A DNA stretch of 64,000 bases, taken from positions 186,001-250,000 of the forward strand of contig NZ_JAGIAS010000003.1 in NCBI RefSeq assembly GCF_017744695.1, read 5' to 3'. Origin of the DNA: Dyadobacter sp. (lineage in GTDB: Bacteria > Bacteroidota > Bacteroidia > Cytophagales > Spirosomataceae). The translations under genes were made by a program, and so were the position numbers. Position 1 is the stretch's first letter, and each line of letters opens with the position of its first letter. The notes under the pieces were generated by a model. The model was not told where the DNA came from, searched no databases, and saw nothing but the letters and a program-made list of their open reading frames with translations. Shown here piece after piece: positions 46,429 through 54,793 of the stretch.

Positions 46429-48714
46429 TTATTCTTTTAAGAAGTAAGGTCTAAGACGGTCAAATGTGTGGTCGCTTTTTTTGAACCGATTTGCAACCAG
46501 GGTATCGATGTAGTTGAACGATGCTTCCGAAAAATACCAGCCCAGTGGCAGTCGATACCCCTGTTCGGTACTTCTATCCAGTTCGACCTGAATGAATTCA
46601 CATGACAATGAGTCGCTCCCCTTTTCATCGTAGTATTTAAAAACATTCTCGGTAAGTGCGCTCAGCGTAGGGGTTTTCCGATCGGATGCTTTACTGGCCG
46701 CACCAAGCGGAAGAAGCGCTTCACTGAGTACAATGGAATGCGTATTCTTCATATCCATCGTCTTGGTTTCCAAGCTGTTTTTGATAAAAATCACAATTGG
46801 CTTGAAGCGAATATTCTCCTTTTGATGGATTTTATGGAGATCCTTAAATACCGGTCTTAGTCTTAATATAAGTTGCCATACTGTTTCCAAGCCCGTATTT
46901 TCCTTATAACCGCCATCCACTATTTTTCCTATTCGTCCGCCGCCTTCTCCGCATATTAATCCACCGGACGTGATGTAAGGAAACCGTGAACAAAGCGAAG
47001 CGACTGTCTTCACAGGAATGTCTTTATTTATTGCTTCAATTACATCCAGTTCATCTGCAAATACATCCGGTTTAGAAATGGATTTCAATGAATCATTTCT
47101 CAGCATTGGGAACGAAACGATTGTTTTCTGACCACTTTCCGCCAAAACACCATTAATAAATAATCTTGGTATCCGCATTTTAGCGTCCGCATACAGTCGC
47201 AGAAAACCGCGGTTCATCGTGAAACTGTTGGTGTTGGCAGAAAAGGATTTACTCCATGCGTCTTCCAGCTGCCGTGTGCGGTTAAAACCCTCAATTCCCA
47301 CCGGGAGAATATTTTGCAAATTGTCCTGAAAAAGAAACCCAGCCAGTAAATCTGAAAGGAAATCGGCCTTCACAGCTTTATGAAAAGCCGCTTCATTGGC
47401 GTCAATTTTGCGGTCTCGCTTTAATTGGTCGTATAAGTATGAGATATAGAAGCTCGCGCCAACCCCACCTCCCGACACACCGCTGATACCATAAATGGAC
47501 TTATACATACCGGGAAAACGTTTTTCCAAGTTTGCCAAAATCAAAGCCGTCCAGATGAGGGCTCTGATTCCTCCTCCCTCCGCAGCCACAAAAATGACCG
47601 GAATCTCCCGCACGAAAGACTCATTCACAACAGTTTTCCGGTGGACAAGAATACTATCCTCGCGCAACCGAATTCCCACAATTGCCGAATCCGTTAAATC
47701 TACCGGCACGCAGCACGGACGTCCCAGGCGTGGAAAGTAAATTGCCAGCGAGTCTGATTTTACGCTATCCTTCAATTCCAGTTTTTGAGCAGCACCTCGC
47801 AATGCGATAAGTTGCTCGGCCCAACTGCGAAAGTCACTTTCCAACGTTAACCTCGTCGATTTCATAGGGAGCGTTCTGATTTTGGTATTGTCGTTAACGA
47901 TACCACAGACGACAATCAACGCAGCGAAGTAGAGAATGAATGGTCGCCGGCCCGGCAGGTTAAAGTACATTACCAAAGAGAAAATCAGACTCAGAAACGA
48001 AAGTCCGAAAATCATAACTGCAAAGGGCCCAACCGTGGTAGCGAAACCCGTCTCCACGGATGTAACCGAAAGAATGAACAACAAAAATATATACCCCAAA
48101 AAACCGTAGAACATCGCTCGAAACCCCCTGAAATACAGCAGAGAACCCAGTGTCTTTTTTTCCGGCGATATTTCGTCAAACCACCTGACGTTAATGACCT
48201 GTTTTTCAAGTACAACAACCAGTTCCTCCTGAATGATCGCCAAAATGAATACGGTAACAAACAGTATCAGCAAAAACCAGATGCTCGAACCCGAGTAAAG
48301 ACTGGTTTTAAAAAGCAATGAAACAAATGGAACTATTCCCAGAATGCGGGGAATGGCAACAATCCAGAATTTCACCCCCTCTCTGTAATGTTTGAGAAAG
48401 CGCTGGTCGCTCGAAATTTCTTTCAACTGCAACACAAAAAATGAGCAAAACCACAGCGATACTCCGAAAGAAATTAAGGCAAATATTGTCCAGGCCCAGT
48501 ACTTTTTATTGATCAATACCTCCTCGACAATATCTATCCCCTGCGGATTATTGAACAAAATAAAAAAGTACAACAGAAGAATAACCAGCAGCAGGGATAC
48601 ATGCCGGGCTACCGTCCAAAGCGTTGAAAGTATCTGATCAAGCAAATCAGCACTCACGTTGATCCGTACAGTTCCTAAAATCCTGATCAGGATTTTTTCA
48701 AAAAACCATGTCAT
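46429..48714 (-). CDS. Integral-membrane patatin-like phospholipase
   Basis: This 761-residue protein has about seven hydrophobic segments in residues 1-290 and a patatin phospholipase domain from about 375. The Ser-Asp catalytic dyad is visible: the oxyanion motif GGGIRAL, the nucleophile elbow GVSGGGVG with Ser414, and DGG with Asp600 (IVDGGYKENTG). Patatins cleave acyl groups from phospholipids. The fusion of membrane segments and patatin domain is unusual compared with soluble bacterial members. It is the third gene in the six-gene run. Confidence 0.85.
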   Translation of the reverse strand: MTWFFEKILIRILGTVRINVSADLLDQILSTLWTVARHVSLLLVILLLYFFILFNNPQGIDIVEEVLINKKYWAWTIFALISFGVSLWFCSFFVLQLKEISSDQRFLKHYREGVKFWIVAIPRILGIVPFVSLLFKTSLYSGSSIWFLLILFVTVFILAIIQEELVVVLEKQVINVRWFDEISPEKKTLGSLLYFRGFRAMFYGFLGYIFLLFILSVTSVETGFATTVGPFAVMIFGLSFLSLIFSLVMYFNLPGRRPFILYFAALIVVCGIVNDNTKIRTLPMKSTRLTLESDFRSWAEQLIALRGAAQKLELKDSVKSDSLAIYFPRLGRPCCVPVDLTDSAIVGIRLREDSILVHRKTVVNESFVREIPVIFVAAEGGGIRALIWTALILANLEKRFPGMYKSIYGISGVSGGGVGASFYISYLYDQLKRDRKIDANEAAFHKAVKADFLSDLLAGFLFQDNLQNILPVGIEGFNRTRQLEDAWSKSFSANTNSFTMNRGFLRLYADAKMRIPRLFINGVLAESGQKTIVSFPMLRNDSLKSISKPDVFADELDVIEAINKDIPVKTVASLCSRFPYITSGGLICGEGGGRIGKIVDGGYKENTGLETVWQLILRLRPVFKDLHKIHQKENIRFKPIVIFIKNSLETKTMDMKNTHSIVLSEALLPLGAASKASDRKTPTLSALTENVFKYYDEKGSDSLSCEFIQVELDRSTEQGYRLPLGWYFSEASFNYIDTLVANRFKKSDHTFDRLRPYFLKE

Positions 48715-48765
48715 AGTCGAACAGGGTTGAACAGATTGTACTATTTCCTATATACGTTAAGTTCA

Positions 48766-49728
48766 TCAGAACCTGATTTCACTCCCAATGCTAATCCTGG
48801 GAATTATTTTATCGGAAGTATCATAAATCTTCTTCAATGAATGCCGCATAACTACACCACTGATGTCTATGAACAGATTAAGCGGCTTTTTACCGGGATC
48901 TGTTGCCAGAACGAACTTCGTCCCGATATTCAGAAAATTCGTAAATCCGTTGGATAATGAAGCTGCATGTTTAATCAGCGGCTCTCGGTTTGTGAGCCCG
49001 ATCACGTGGTTCAGGTCAGCATAGAAACTGAGCAGATTTTTGAACGGGATAACCTGCACGCCATATTTCAAATGACCAAACGCCGAACTGAATTTGGTTG
49101 TATCAGCTACACCGTTGTCGATGGTAACACCATATAAGTTTTTACCCAGGTAATTGGCGCTCACGTAGGCACAAATCCAATGAGATTCTTCCTGCTCATC
49201 GCCATTGGCTCTTTTGAAGTTTCGAATCGCAAATTCTGGCAAGTAATTGAAACTCATTGATATTCCATAGGTACTTGTTTCTGTAAAAAACATTTTCGTA
49301 TAGCTGGTCTGCTTCGCTGACACGCCGGACGTAAATAGTTTTACGTCGCCGTAAATACCGGTTTTTGAATTGAAATTCGTCACGCCGGTTATTTCCATTT
49401 TAGGCAGAACAACGTCATCACTTAGCAAGTCGGTAAAAGCAGGTAGGCCGTTAATCTCATTAATTGATGTCGGTTCCGATACATCTGCATTCGACTCAGC
49501 CTCCGCGTTGGCCCGCGCGTCCTCCAGTGGGGAAGAACTGGCAGGAGCCGGTACAACTGGAACTGCCGCGACTGCCGCGATTCCCGCCACCTTTAATTGG
49601 TTAAGCCTTTTATCAACCTTTTTCTTATACTCTTTTTCATAATACAATTGATTGAATTCCTGCATTTTTTGCCCAAGTACGTTTTTTAGCGAAAAGATCA
49701 GTAATGAGAGTAAGATTATAGTTTTCAT
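48766..49728 (-). CDS. Secreted protein of unknown family
   Basis: This 320-residue protein has a signal peptide (MKTIILLSLLIFSLKNVLGQ) and a helix-rich and Ala/Pro/Ser-rich region (about 40-95), followed by beta-strand-rich sequence resembling an outer-membrane barrel (YGISMSFNYLPEFAIRNF, YVSANYLGKNLYGVTIDN). The C-terminus ends with IGSEIRF. It is the second gene of the run, 101 bp after the peroxidase. Function unknown. Confidence 0.65.
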   Translation of the reverse strand: MKTIILLSLLIFSLKNVLGQKMQEFNQLYYEKEYKKKVDKRLNQLKVAGIAAVAAVPVVPAPASSSPLEDARANAEAESNADVSEPTSINEINGLPAFTDLLSDDVVLPKMEITGVTNFNSKTGIYGDVKLFTSGVSAKQTSYTKMFFTETSTYGISMSFNYLPEFAIRNFKRANGDEQEESHWICAYVSANYLGKNLYGVTIDNGVADTTKFSSAFGHLKYGVQVIPFKNLLSFYADLNHVIGLTNREPLIKHAASLSNGFTNFLNIGTKFVLATDPGKKPLNLFIDISGVVMRHSLKKIYDTSDKIIPRISIGSEIRF

Positions 49729-49829
49729 TGGAGTTGTCGAATAAACTGTGAGTTAAAAATCAGGCAACAGAAGTCACCCGCACCGAACATTGTCCGGTGC
49801 TTACTGACAAACTTGGCGTGAAACTGAGG

Positions 49830-51209
49830 TTAGAGCTCGTCTATTTCCTGTAAAAACCGCATACTTGGAGCGAAGAAATATTCGCCGCCTTTCATTTGGA
49901 CAAATTGACCGAACGTAGCCGGTCTCATGGAAGTAGGATCACCCCATTTTATCGGATATTCCTGCCCTCCCTGCCCGATAATGAGGTCAAGCCCGGTGTT
50001 GGGTTTAGAGAAATTGCTATTATTAGCCCAATTCTTTTGAATGAACTCGAACTGGTCGACAATGCTTGCCTGGTAACTCATAAAAAGCAAGCCAACATCC
50101 CCCTCTGGCTTGTTGTCGATCAAGCCATCTTCGGGGTCATCATTTCGGATACCAAACGGGATACCGCGTCTTGCCATTCTTCTTTTTGCCGCTTCTCCTT
50201 TTGGCAAATCAGATCGTGGGTTTGTTTTGCGAATATGCGCGTGAAAGGGGCATTTAGATGCATCTTCACTGTCATAGTCAAAATTGTTGAAAACGGCGCT
50301 ATTGGGCATTTGCCCCTCCTCATGAACAACCTGCACGGGCGAGCCATCTTCAAAGCGTCCGATTACCTGTGCCCCAATTCTTTCCTCCTCCTCACCCTCC
50401 AAACCGAGTTGTACAGCCAATGCTGCTTCCGCCAGCTTAAACCCTTTCACATTTTGCTCCAACTTGCGAAAAACAAAGTAGCTTCCCATTGCATTAGGAT
50501 CGCCGGTTATGAGCGGGTCGGGAACGAGTACCAGTTCCGGTTTGGCACGCGGATCGAAAACGATATCCTTCGATTCGTCAATTATGCTGTTGTTCAGCTT
50601 ATATTTTTCCCATTCATCCTGAAAGAACAGGGGTTGCGAAACGCCATCCACGTAGCCAAAATGCTCGATACCGGCTCCTTTGCCGTTGAATACGGCATGC
50701 CCTTTGACAACGCTCGTAACCTTTGTACAAAACATAATCGACTTTTGAATTTCCACCGTTACAGAGCGTACTCTATCTTCCGAGGTATCAGCCAACAGCA
50801 GCATAAAATGCGGTTTTTGTAGTCCCTCATCCCACATAGCCAAAGGCGGATCATTCAAATTAGCGTTAGCCATTCCATCTTTAAATGAGTCATCGCCAAA
50901 AAGGTCGGCACGTTCCTGACCAAATAAGTACTTGTATCCCGCCGCACTGATATGAAAGCATCCGAAAGGGCCGCTATCTTCTCCTTCTTTTCTGAACTTT
51001 TCAATACTGAGAATTTGCTGTGCACCCGAGGATATAATCGGGTTCTTGCCCTCGGTAAGGCTCCTGATCCAGGCTTTAACTTCCGATTGCTTTTCAGGCT
51101 CACCGGTGATAAAAAGATTGGCTGTATGATGTCTTCCATGTGCTTTAAGAATATTTCCCTGAATACCTTTAAGCATCTCGTTTCTCATAGGGTGTTTACT
51201 ACTAAGCAT
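49830..51209 (-). CDS. DyP-type heme peroxidase
   Basis: This 459-residue protein belongs to the dye-decolorising peroxidases, which use heme and H2O2 to oxidise organic compounds. The GxxDG motif is FGYVDG with catalytic Asp188, and CPFHAHIRKTNPR contains the proximal heme His (about 325). No Tat signal is present, so it appears cytoplasmic; no encapsulin gene is nearby. It is the first of six minus-strand genes. Its upstream region contains the palindromes shared with the response-regulator gene. Confidence 0.9.
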   Translation of the reverse strand: MLSSKHPMRNEMLKGIQGNILKAHGRHHTANLFITGEPEKQSEVKAWIRSLTEGKNPIISSGAQQILSIEKFRKEGEDSGPFGCFHISAAGYKYLFGQERADLFGDDSFKDGMANANLNDPPLAMWDEGLQKPHFMLLLADTSEDRVRSVTVEIQKSIMFCTKVTSVVKGHAVFNGKGAGIEHFGYVDGVSQPLFFQDEWEKYKLNNSIIDESKDIVFDPRAKPELVLVPDPLITGDPNAMGSYFVFRKLEQNVKGFKLAEAALAVQLGLEGEEEERIGAQVIGRFEDGSPVQVVHEEGQMPNSAVFNNFDYDSEDASKCPFHAHIRKTNPRSDLPKGEAAKRRMARRGIPFGIRNDDPEDGLIDNKPEGDVGLLFMSYQASIVDQFEFIQKNWANNSNFSKPNTGLDLIIGQGGQEYPIKWGDPTSMRPATFGQFVQMKGGEYFFAPSMRFLQEIDEL

Positions 51210-51262
51210 AGCGAATGTTCGGGTTTAATGATGAATCAAAATTCACTCTAATCATTGTACGG

Positions 51263-51288
51263 TAAAATCCTTGTTAATTAGGATTTTA
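51263..51288. promoter_or_regulatory. Inverted repeat TAAAATCC ... GGATTTTA
   Basis: Perfect 8-bp arms separated by 10 bp. On the minus strand GGATTTTA is followed 18 bp later by GAATTTTG, a near-match to the -7 element, so a regulator bound here would sit on the likely -33 region of the peroxidase gene. Confidence 0.55.
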
Positions 51289-51289
51289 C

Positions 51290-51307
51290 ATCCTAAAATT
51301 TTAGGAT
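51290..51307. promoter_or_regulatory. Perfect 18-bp palindrome, likely operator
   Basis: ATCCTAAAATTTTAGGAT is a perfect palindrome in the peroxidase/kinase intergenic region. A 16 of 18 match, ATCCTAGAATTTAAGGAT, lies at 54490-54507 upstream of the NarL-type regulator. The flanks are also similar. Confidence 0.65.
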
Positions 51308-51342
51308 ATTTACTTTATCAACCCTCTCTAAAGCCTTCTGCC

Positions 51343-53307
51343 ATGCACCAAGTTTTACTGTTGCTATTGCTATCCGCTTTTCATAGCTCCGCCGGAGTAA
51401 TGGATAAAGAACGCCTAAGCTCCAAATCCCTCCGAATCAAGCTACCTGCAAGTAATACAAGCGACAGCTTGAAATGCCTTGATTTAAAGAACAAAATGAG
51501 GCTTTACACGGATAAAAATATCGATTCTGCCTTTGTGTTCGCGGCAAAGTTGATTCAACTTTGTCAGCGCGCAGCTTTGAAAAAAGAATTAGCCTACGCA
51601 CTACAATATACGGGATATCTGTATCAGGTTCGTGGCGACTATCATCAGAGCATCAGATATTATTTCAAGGCCCTCATTGCAGCCGAAAAGGAAATGCAGT
51701 TTGCCAAAATTGCGGGAGCACATCGCGGACTGGCCCACGCCTACACAAGTCTAAAGGAATATAAAAAAGCTGATACTCATTGCCGTTTGGGGCTAAGCGC
51801 ATTACAGAAAGAACCGGATACGTATATTCACCTGGGTATTTTAAACGTACAAGGCTCTATTTTCAGAGAACAGAGAAAGCTAAAAGATGCATTGAAAGCA
51901 AATATTGCAATGTACACACTGGCAAAACAACAGAATGAAGGCTGGTATGAAGCTCAGGGTTTACACGCGGTGGGATGGGTTTACAATGAAATGGGTGACC
52001 GGCTAAAAGCACTTGATCATTACCAAAAAGCACTCGTGCGCTCCGAAAAAATCGGCAGTACAGATCTGCAATGCAGCATTCTTCTCAATATATCCGAAAC
52101 GTACTTTCGGGCGAAGCAAACGCAGTTAGCTTTGGCGAACTGCATACTGGCAAAACAACGTGCGGAAAAAACTAACAACAGCAGCATTATCGCAGAGGCT
52201 AACGAAAAGCTTTCAAAAATCTATAAGTCAAATCACCAATATGCAAAGGCGCTTGATGCTTACGCTCGTTTTGTTACATTAAGGGATAGTCTGTCACAAG
52301 AGAAAACCGACCATCGTATCGAAAGCTTACAAGCACAATACGATAATGTGAATAAAACCATTGCATACCAACGTCAGCAAGTACGGCTACTCGATGAACA
52401 AAACAAGGGCCAGAAACTTGCTCAGGATCGCAATGTGCTGGCAGCCGGAATATTTTTCGTATTACTGGCCGCATTTCTGTTGTTCTGGAATAACAGGAAA
52501 CTGCAAGCCAAAAACGTCCAGATTAATGCACAACGCCAGTTACTTGAGCATGCTCAGTCACAGCTTTCGGACATGAACAGGACTTTGGAAACCAAGGTTA
52601 CGGAGCGAACGGAAGCACTATCAAAAGCAAACAAGGAGCTCGTACGGAAGAACAAGGAGATCAGATATGCAATGTTCAAGGGACAAACCATTGAAAGAAA
52701 AAGGGTAGCGCTGGAACTGCATGATAATTTAAGCGGCCTATTGAGCGCAGTCAATATGAGTATGCAGGCTATCAATCCAAAAAATCTCACTGATCCCGAA
52801 CAGAACGTCTATAATAATGTTAGGCAAATGCTCCGAAGCGCCTATACCGAAGTCCGGAATATATCTCATAATATTTTACCTACTGAACTTGAACGAGATG
52901 GTTTGGTCATCACCGTTAGCAATCTGATGTCGAAAATAAACCAAAGCAGCAGTCTTCATTTGTCCATGACAGTTGAAAAGCTGGATGTGCGCTTACCCAT
53001 CGAGATAGAATTCAATCTTTACAGCATTATCTTCGAACTGATCAATAACACGATAAGACACGCAAATGCAACCACTTTTTGCCTTGCTTTGATCAAGACC
53101 ACATCTGGCGTAGAGCTTACGGTGACAGATGATGGGGTTGGTCTCGATATCGATACGCGGAAGCGTGGTCGAGGGCTCCAAAACATTCACACAAGATTGG
53201 AGTCCCTGGGAGGAGTATTTGAACTCGTTACTCCCACTGTCCGGGGCACCTGTATACTCATAAAAATTCCCGTTGATACGTCTATCAACGGGAATCTTGC
53301 GACTTAA
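51343..53307 (+). CDS. TPR-containing sensor histidine kinase (HisKA_3)
   Basis: This 654-residue kinase has a signal peptide (MHQVLLLLLLSAFHSSAG), a TPR array over about 40-330, a membrane segment near 362-383 (AAGIFFVLLAAFLLFWNN), a coiled coil and a NarL-type kinase core with His460 (LELHDNLSGLL). The ATPase has NTIRHANA and DDGVGLD/GRGLQNIHTRLESLGG. It should phosphorylate the regulator at 53733. It is divergent from the peroxidase. ATG at 51343 precedes the signal peptide; the longer frame starts at TTG 51271 within the operator region. Confidence 0.9.
   Translation: MHQVLLLLLLSAFHSSAGVMDKERLSSKSLRIKLPASNTSDSLKCLDLKNKMRLYTDKNIDSAFVFAAKLIQLCQRAALKKELAYALQYTGYLYQVRGDYHQSIRYYFKALIAAEKEMQFAKIAGAHRGLAHAYTSLKEYKKADTHCRLGLSALQKEPDTYIHLGILNVQGSIFREQRKLKDALKANIAMYTLAKQQNEGWYEAQGLHAVGWVYNEMGDRLKALDHYQKALVRSEKIGSTDLQCSILLNISETYFRAKQTQLALANCILAKQRAEKTNNSSIIAEANEKLSKIYKSNHQYAKALDAYARFVTLRDSLSQEKTDHRIESLQAQYDNVNKTIAYQRQQVRLLDEQNKGQKLAQDRNVLAAGIFFVLLAAFLLFWNNRKLQAKNVQINAQRQLLEHAQSQLSDMNRTLETKVTERTEALSKANKELVRKNKEIRYAMFKGQTIERKRVALELHDNLSGLLSAVNMSMQAINPKNLTDPEQNVYNNVRQMLRSAYTEVRNISHNILPTELERDGLVITVSNLMSKINQSSSLHLSMTVEKLDVRLPIEIEFNLYSIIFELINNTIRHANATTFCLALIKTTSGVELTVTDDGVGLDIDTRKRGRGLQNIHTRLESLGGVFELVTPTVRGTCILIKIPVDTSINGNLAT
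53262..53295 (-). terminator. Minus-strand terminator inside the kinase gene end
   Basis: ATTCCCGTTGATA (53266-53278) and TATCAACGGGAAT (53283-53295) form a perfect 13-bp stem with loop CGTC. On the minus strand it is followed by TTTTTA. It lies within the last codons of the kinase gene and ends the transcript of the 127-residue protein gene. Confidence 0.8.
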
Positions 53308-53315
53308 TCGTGCAA

Positions 53316-53699
53316 TTACATTTTCGGTTTAGGAGGCCCCGACGGGTTCATATCTTTATCGGGTATAGTTAATGCTTCCATTTCCTCCCAAGGTTCCAAC
53401 AGTGGGTCAACAGTTCTCAACGTATGTTCCACTCTCCTAAAACCCGTTTGGTTAAAAGCGGCAATAAGGTGCACGTATCTGAACTTAACAGGATCGGGAT
53501 TCCCATTTTGATCATTGAGATAAAAGTACAATGGCTCCAAGCCAGGTCTAACTTCAAAGTTTTCGTCGAGGAATCTCATTACAAGGACTTCTTCATTGGG
53601 CTCACCAGTGATAGGACCGGTTGGAGAATCCGGCGTACCTTTTTGAAACTCAATTTGCATGCGGCCTTCTATCCGCACATACTTGATTACGTCTGCCAT
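53316..53699 (-). CDS. Hypothetical protein in peroxidase cluster
   Basis: I do not recognise this 127-residue soluble protein. It has no signal peptide, is rich in strands in the middle (LYFYLNDQNGNPDPVKFRYV) and has a Pro-rich C-terminus. It starts 33 bp after the response-regulator stop codon and is probably in its transcript. Its position suggests a role in the system. Confidence 0.6.
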   Translation of the reverse strand: MADVIKYVRIEGRMQIEFQKGTPDSPTGPITGEPNEEVLVMRFLDENFEVRPGLEPLYFYLNDQNGNPDPVKFRYVHLIAAFNQTGFRRVEHTLRTVDPLLEPWEEMEALTIPDKDMNPSGPPKPKM

Positions 53700-53732
53700 T
53701 TTGATTTTGAGGGATTAGAGTTATACATATGA

Positions 53733-54374
53733 TTAAACTAGATTTTTCTGAATGGCATACTTCACCAAACCGACGGTAGTCTGCACAGCAAGTTTTTGCA
53801 TCAGGTGCTTTCGATGTGTCTCCACAGTAGTTGAGCTGATGAATAGTTTTTCGGCGATCTGCGTTCCGGAATACTCCTGAACAATTAATCTGAGCACGTC
53901 AAGCTCTCGAGGAGTCAGTGTATTTTTACCTATGTTGTCAATTTCCGGCTTGAAGTCAATTGAATTATCCTTAGCTAACTGCAACAAGACCGGCTGCGTA
54001 TAACCCTTATGCCCTCTGTAAATTAATCGAAGCGCCTTCTCCAATTCCTCCCGCTCTGCATTTTTTAAAACGTATCCGTCAGCTCCGGCCCTAATAGCTT
54101 CTTTAATTGACTCCGGCTCATCAGCTACCGTCAAGAGACAAATTTTGACATGCGGGAAAAGTCTGCGCACTTGCAACGTTAGTTCGATCCCCCCCATCAC
54201 CTCCATTTGCAGATCAGACAATACAATATCAACCATCGGATCTAACTCCAGCGCTACTAATACCTCCTTTCCATCATGGTGTTTGGAAACGACTTCAATT
54301 CCATCGATACTTTCCAAAAGGAGAGATAAAGCGTCGACAACCATTTTATGATCGTCACATATTACGATGCGCAT
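53733..54374 (-). CDS. NarL/FixJ-type response regulator
   Basis: This 213-residue regulator has Asp54 (LSDLQMEVMGG), acidic DD at 7-8, Lys in VLKNAEREE and a LuxR helix-turn-helix (LTPRELDVLRLIVQEYSGTQIAEKL ... TVETHRKHLMQKL). It likely receives phosphate from the TPR kinase and binds the shared palindromes, including one in its own upstream region. It precedes the small gene. Confidence 0.92.
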   Translation of the reverse strand: MRIVICDDHKMVVDALSLLLESIDGIEVVSKHHDGKEVLVALELDPMVDIVLSDLQMEVMGGIELTLQVRRLFPHVKICLLTVADEPESIKEAIRAGADGYVLKNAEREELEKALRLIYRGHKGYTQPVLLQLAKDNSIDFKPEIDNIGKNTLTPRELDVLRLIVQEYSGTQIAEKLFISSTTVETHRKHLMQKLAVQTTVGLVKYAIQKNLV

Positions 54375-54489
54375 GTTACCGGATTAATCGTTGCTGAGAT
54401 TTCGAAAACACGAATTTCAACCATATTTGCCTGGTACAAATTTGGCGCCTGAGGACGGGGATTGAAATACCAGACTTTTATGATTTTAT

Positions 54490-54507
54490 ATCCTAGAATT
54501 TAAGGAT
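54490..54507. promoter_or_regulatory. Near-palindrome, second copy of operator
   Basis: ATCCTAGAATTTAAGGAT matches 16 of 18 bases of the palindrome at 51290-51307. The preceding GATTTTA is also shared. It lies 116 bp before the ATG of the NarL-type regulator on the minus strand. Confidence 0.6.
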
Positions 54508-54756
54508 ACAAAATCATTATTCGTCACTATTCCCATTCATGTTTTATAACTAAGTCAAAAACTTACTAATCGGTCGAAAACAATACCGATTATAAACGCA
54601 GAGAAAGCTATTCAAACTCCGGTCAAGCGATTCTTTTCAGTTCTTCCAATGATTTGTTCACGCGCCGACTTATGACCAATATCATTTTTCCAATCAAATT
54701 ACCTCACGTTCTTGCACTCGATAGAACTAACCGAATATTAGGATAGAAATTCGTGG

Positions 54757-54788
54757 AAAATGGTCAGATTCTTAATCTGGCCATTTTT
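54757..54788. terminator. Bidirectional hairpin terminator after tilS
   Basis: AAAATGGTCAGATT pairs with AATCTGGCCATTTT (one G-T pair) across CTT. T tracts lie on both strands. It is 6 bp from the tilS stop codon. Confidence 0.8.
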
Positions 54789-54793
54789 GATTC

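Larger units (their letters stand above)
54375..54793. other. Intergenic region with operator and terminator
   Basis: This 419-bp AT-rich region has no ORF. It contains the second copy of the palindrome (54490-54507) and the TilS-side hairpin (54757-54788). The remaining part shows nothing I can support. Confidence 0.6.

Noticed and set aside
43191..54793. Attachment-site repeat of tRNA-Ser
   Set aside because: No copy of the tRNA 3' end was found at the far side by eye, and no integrase gene is present.
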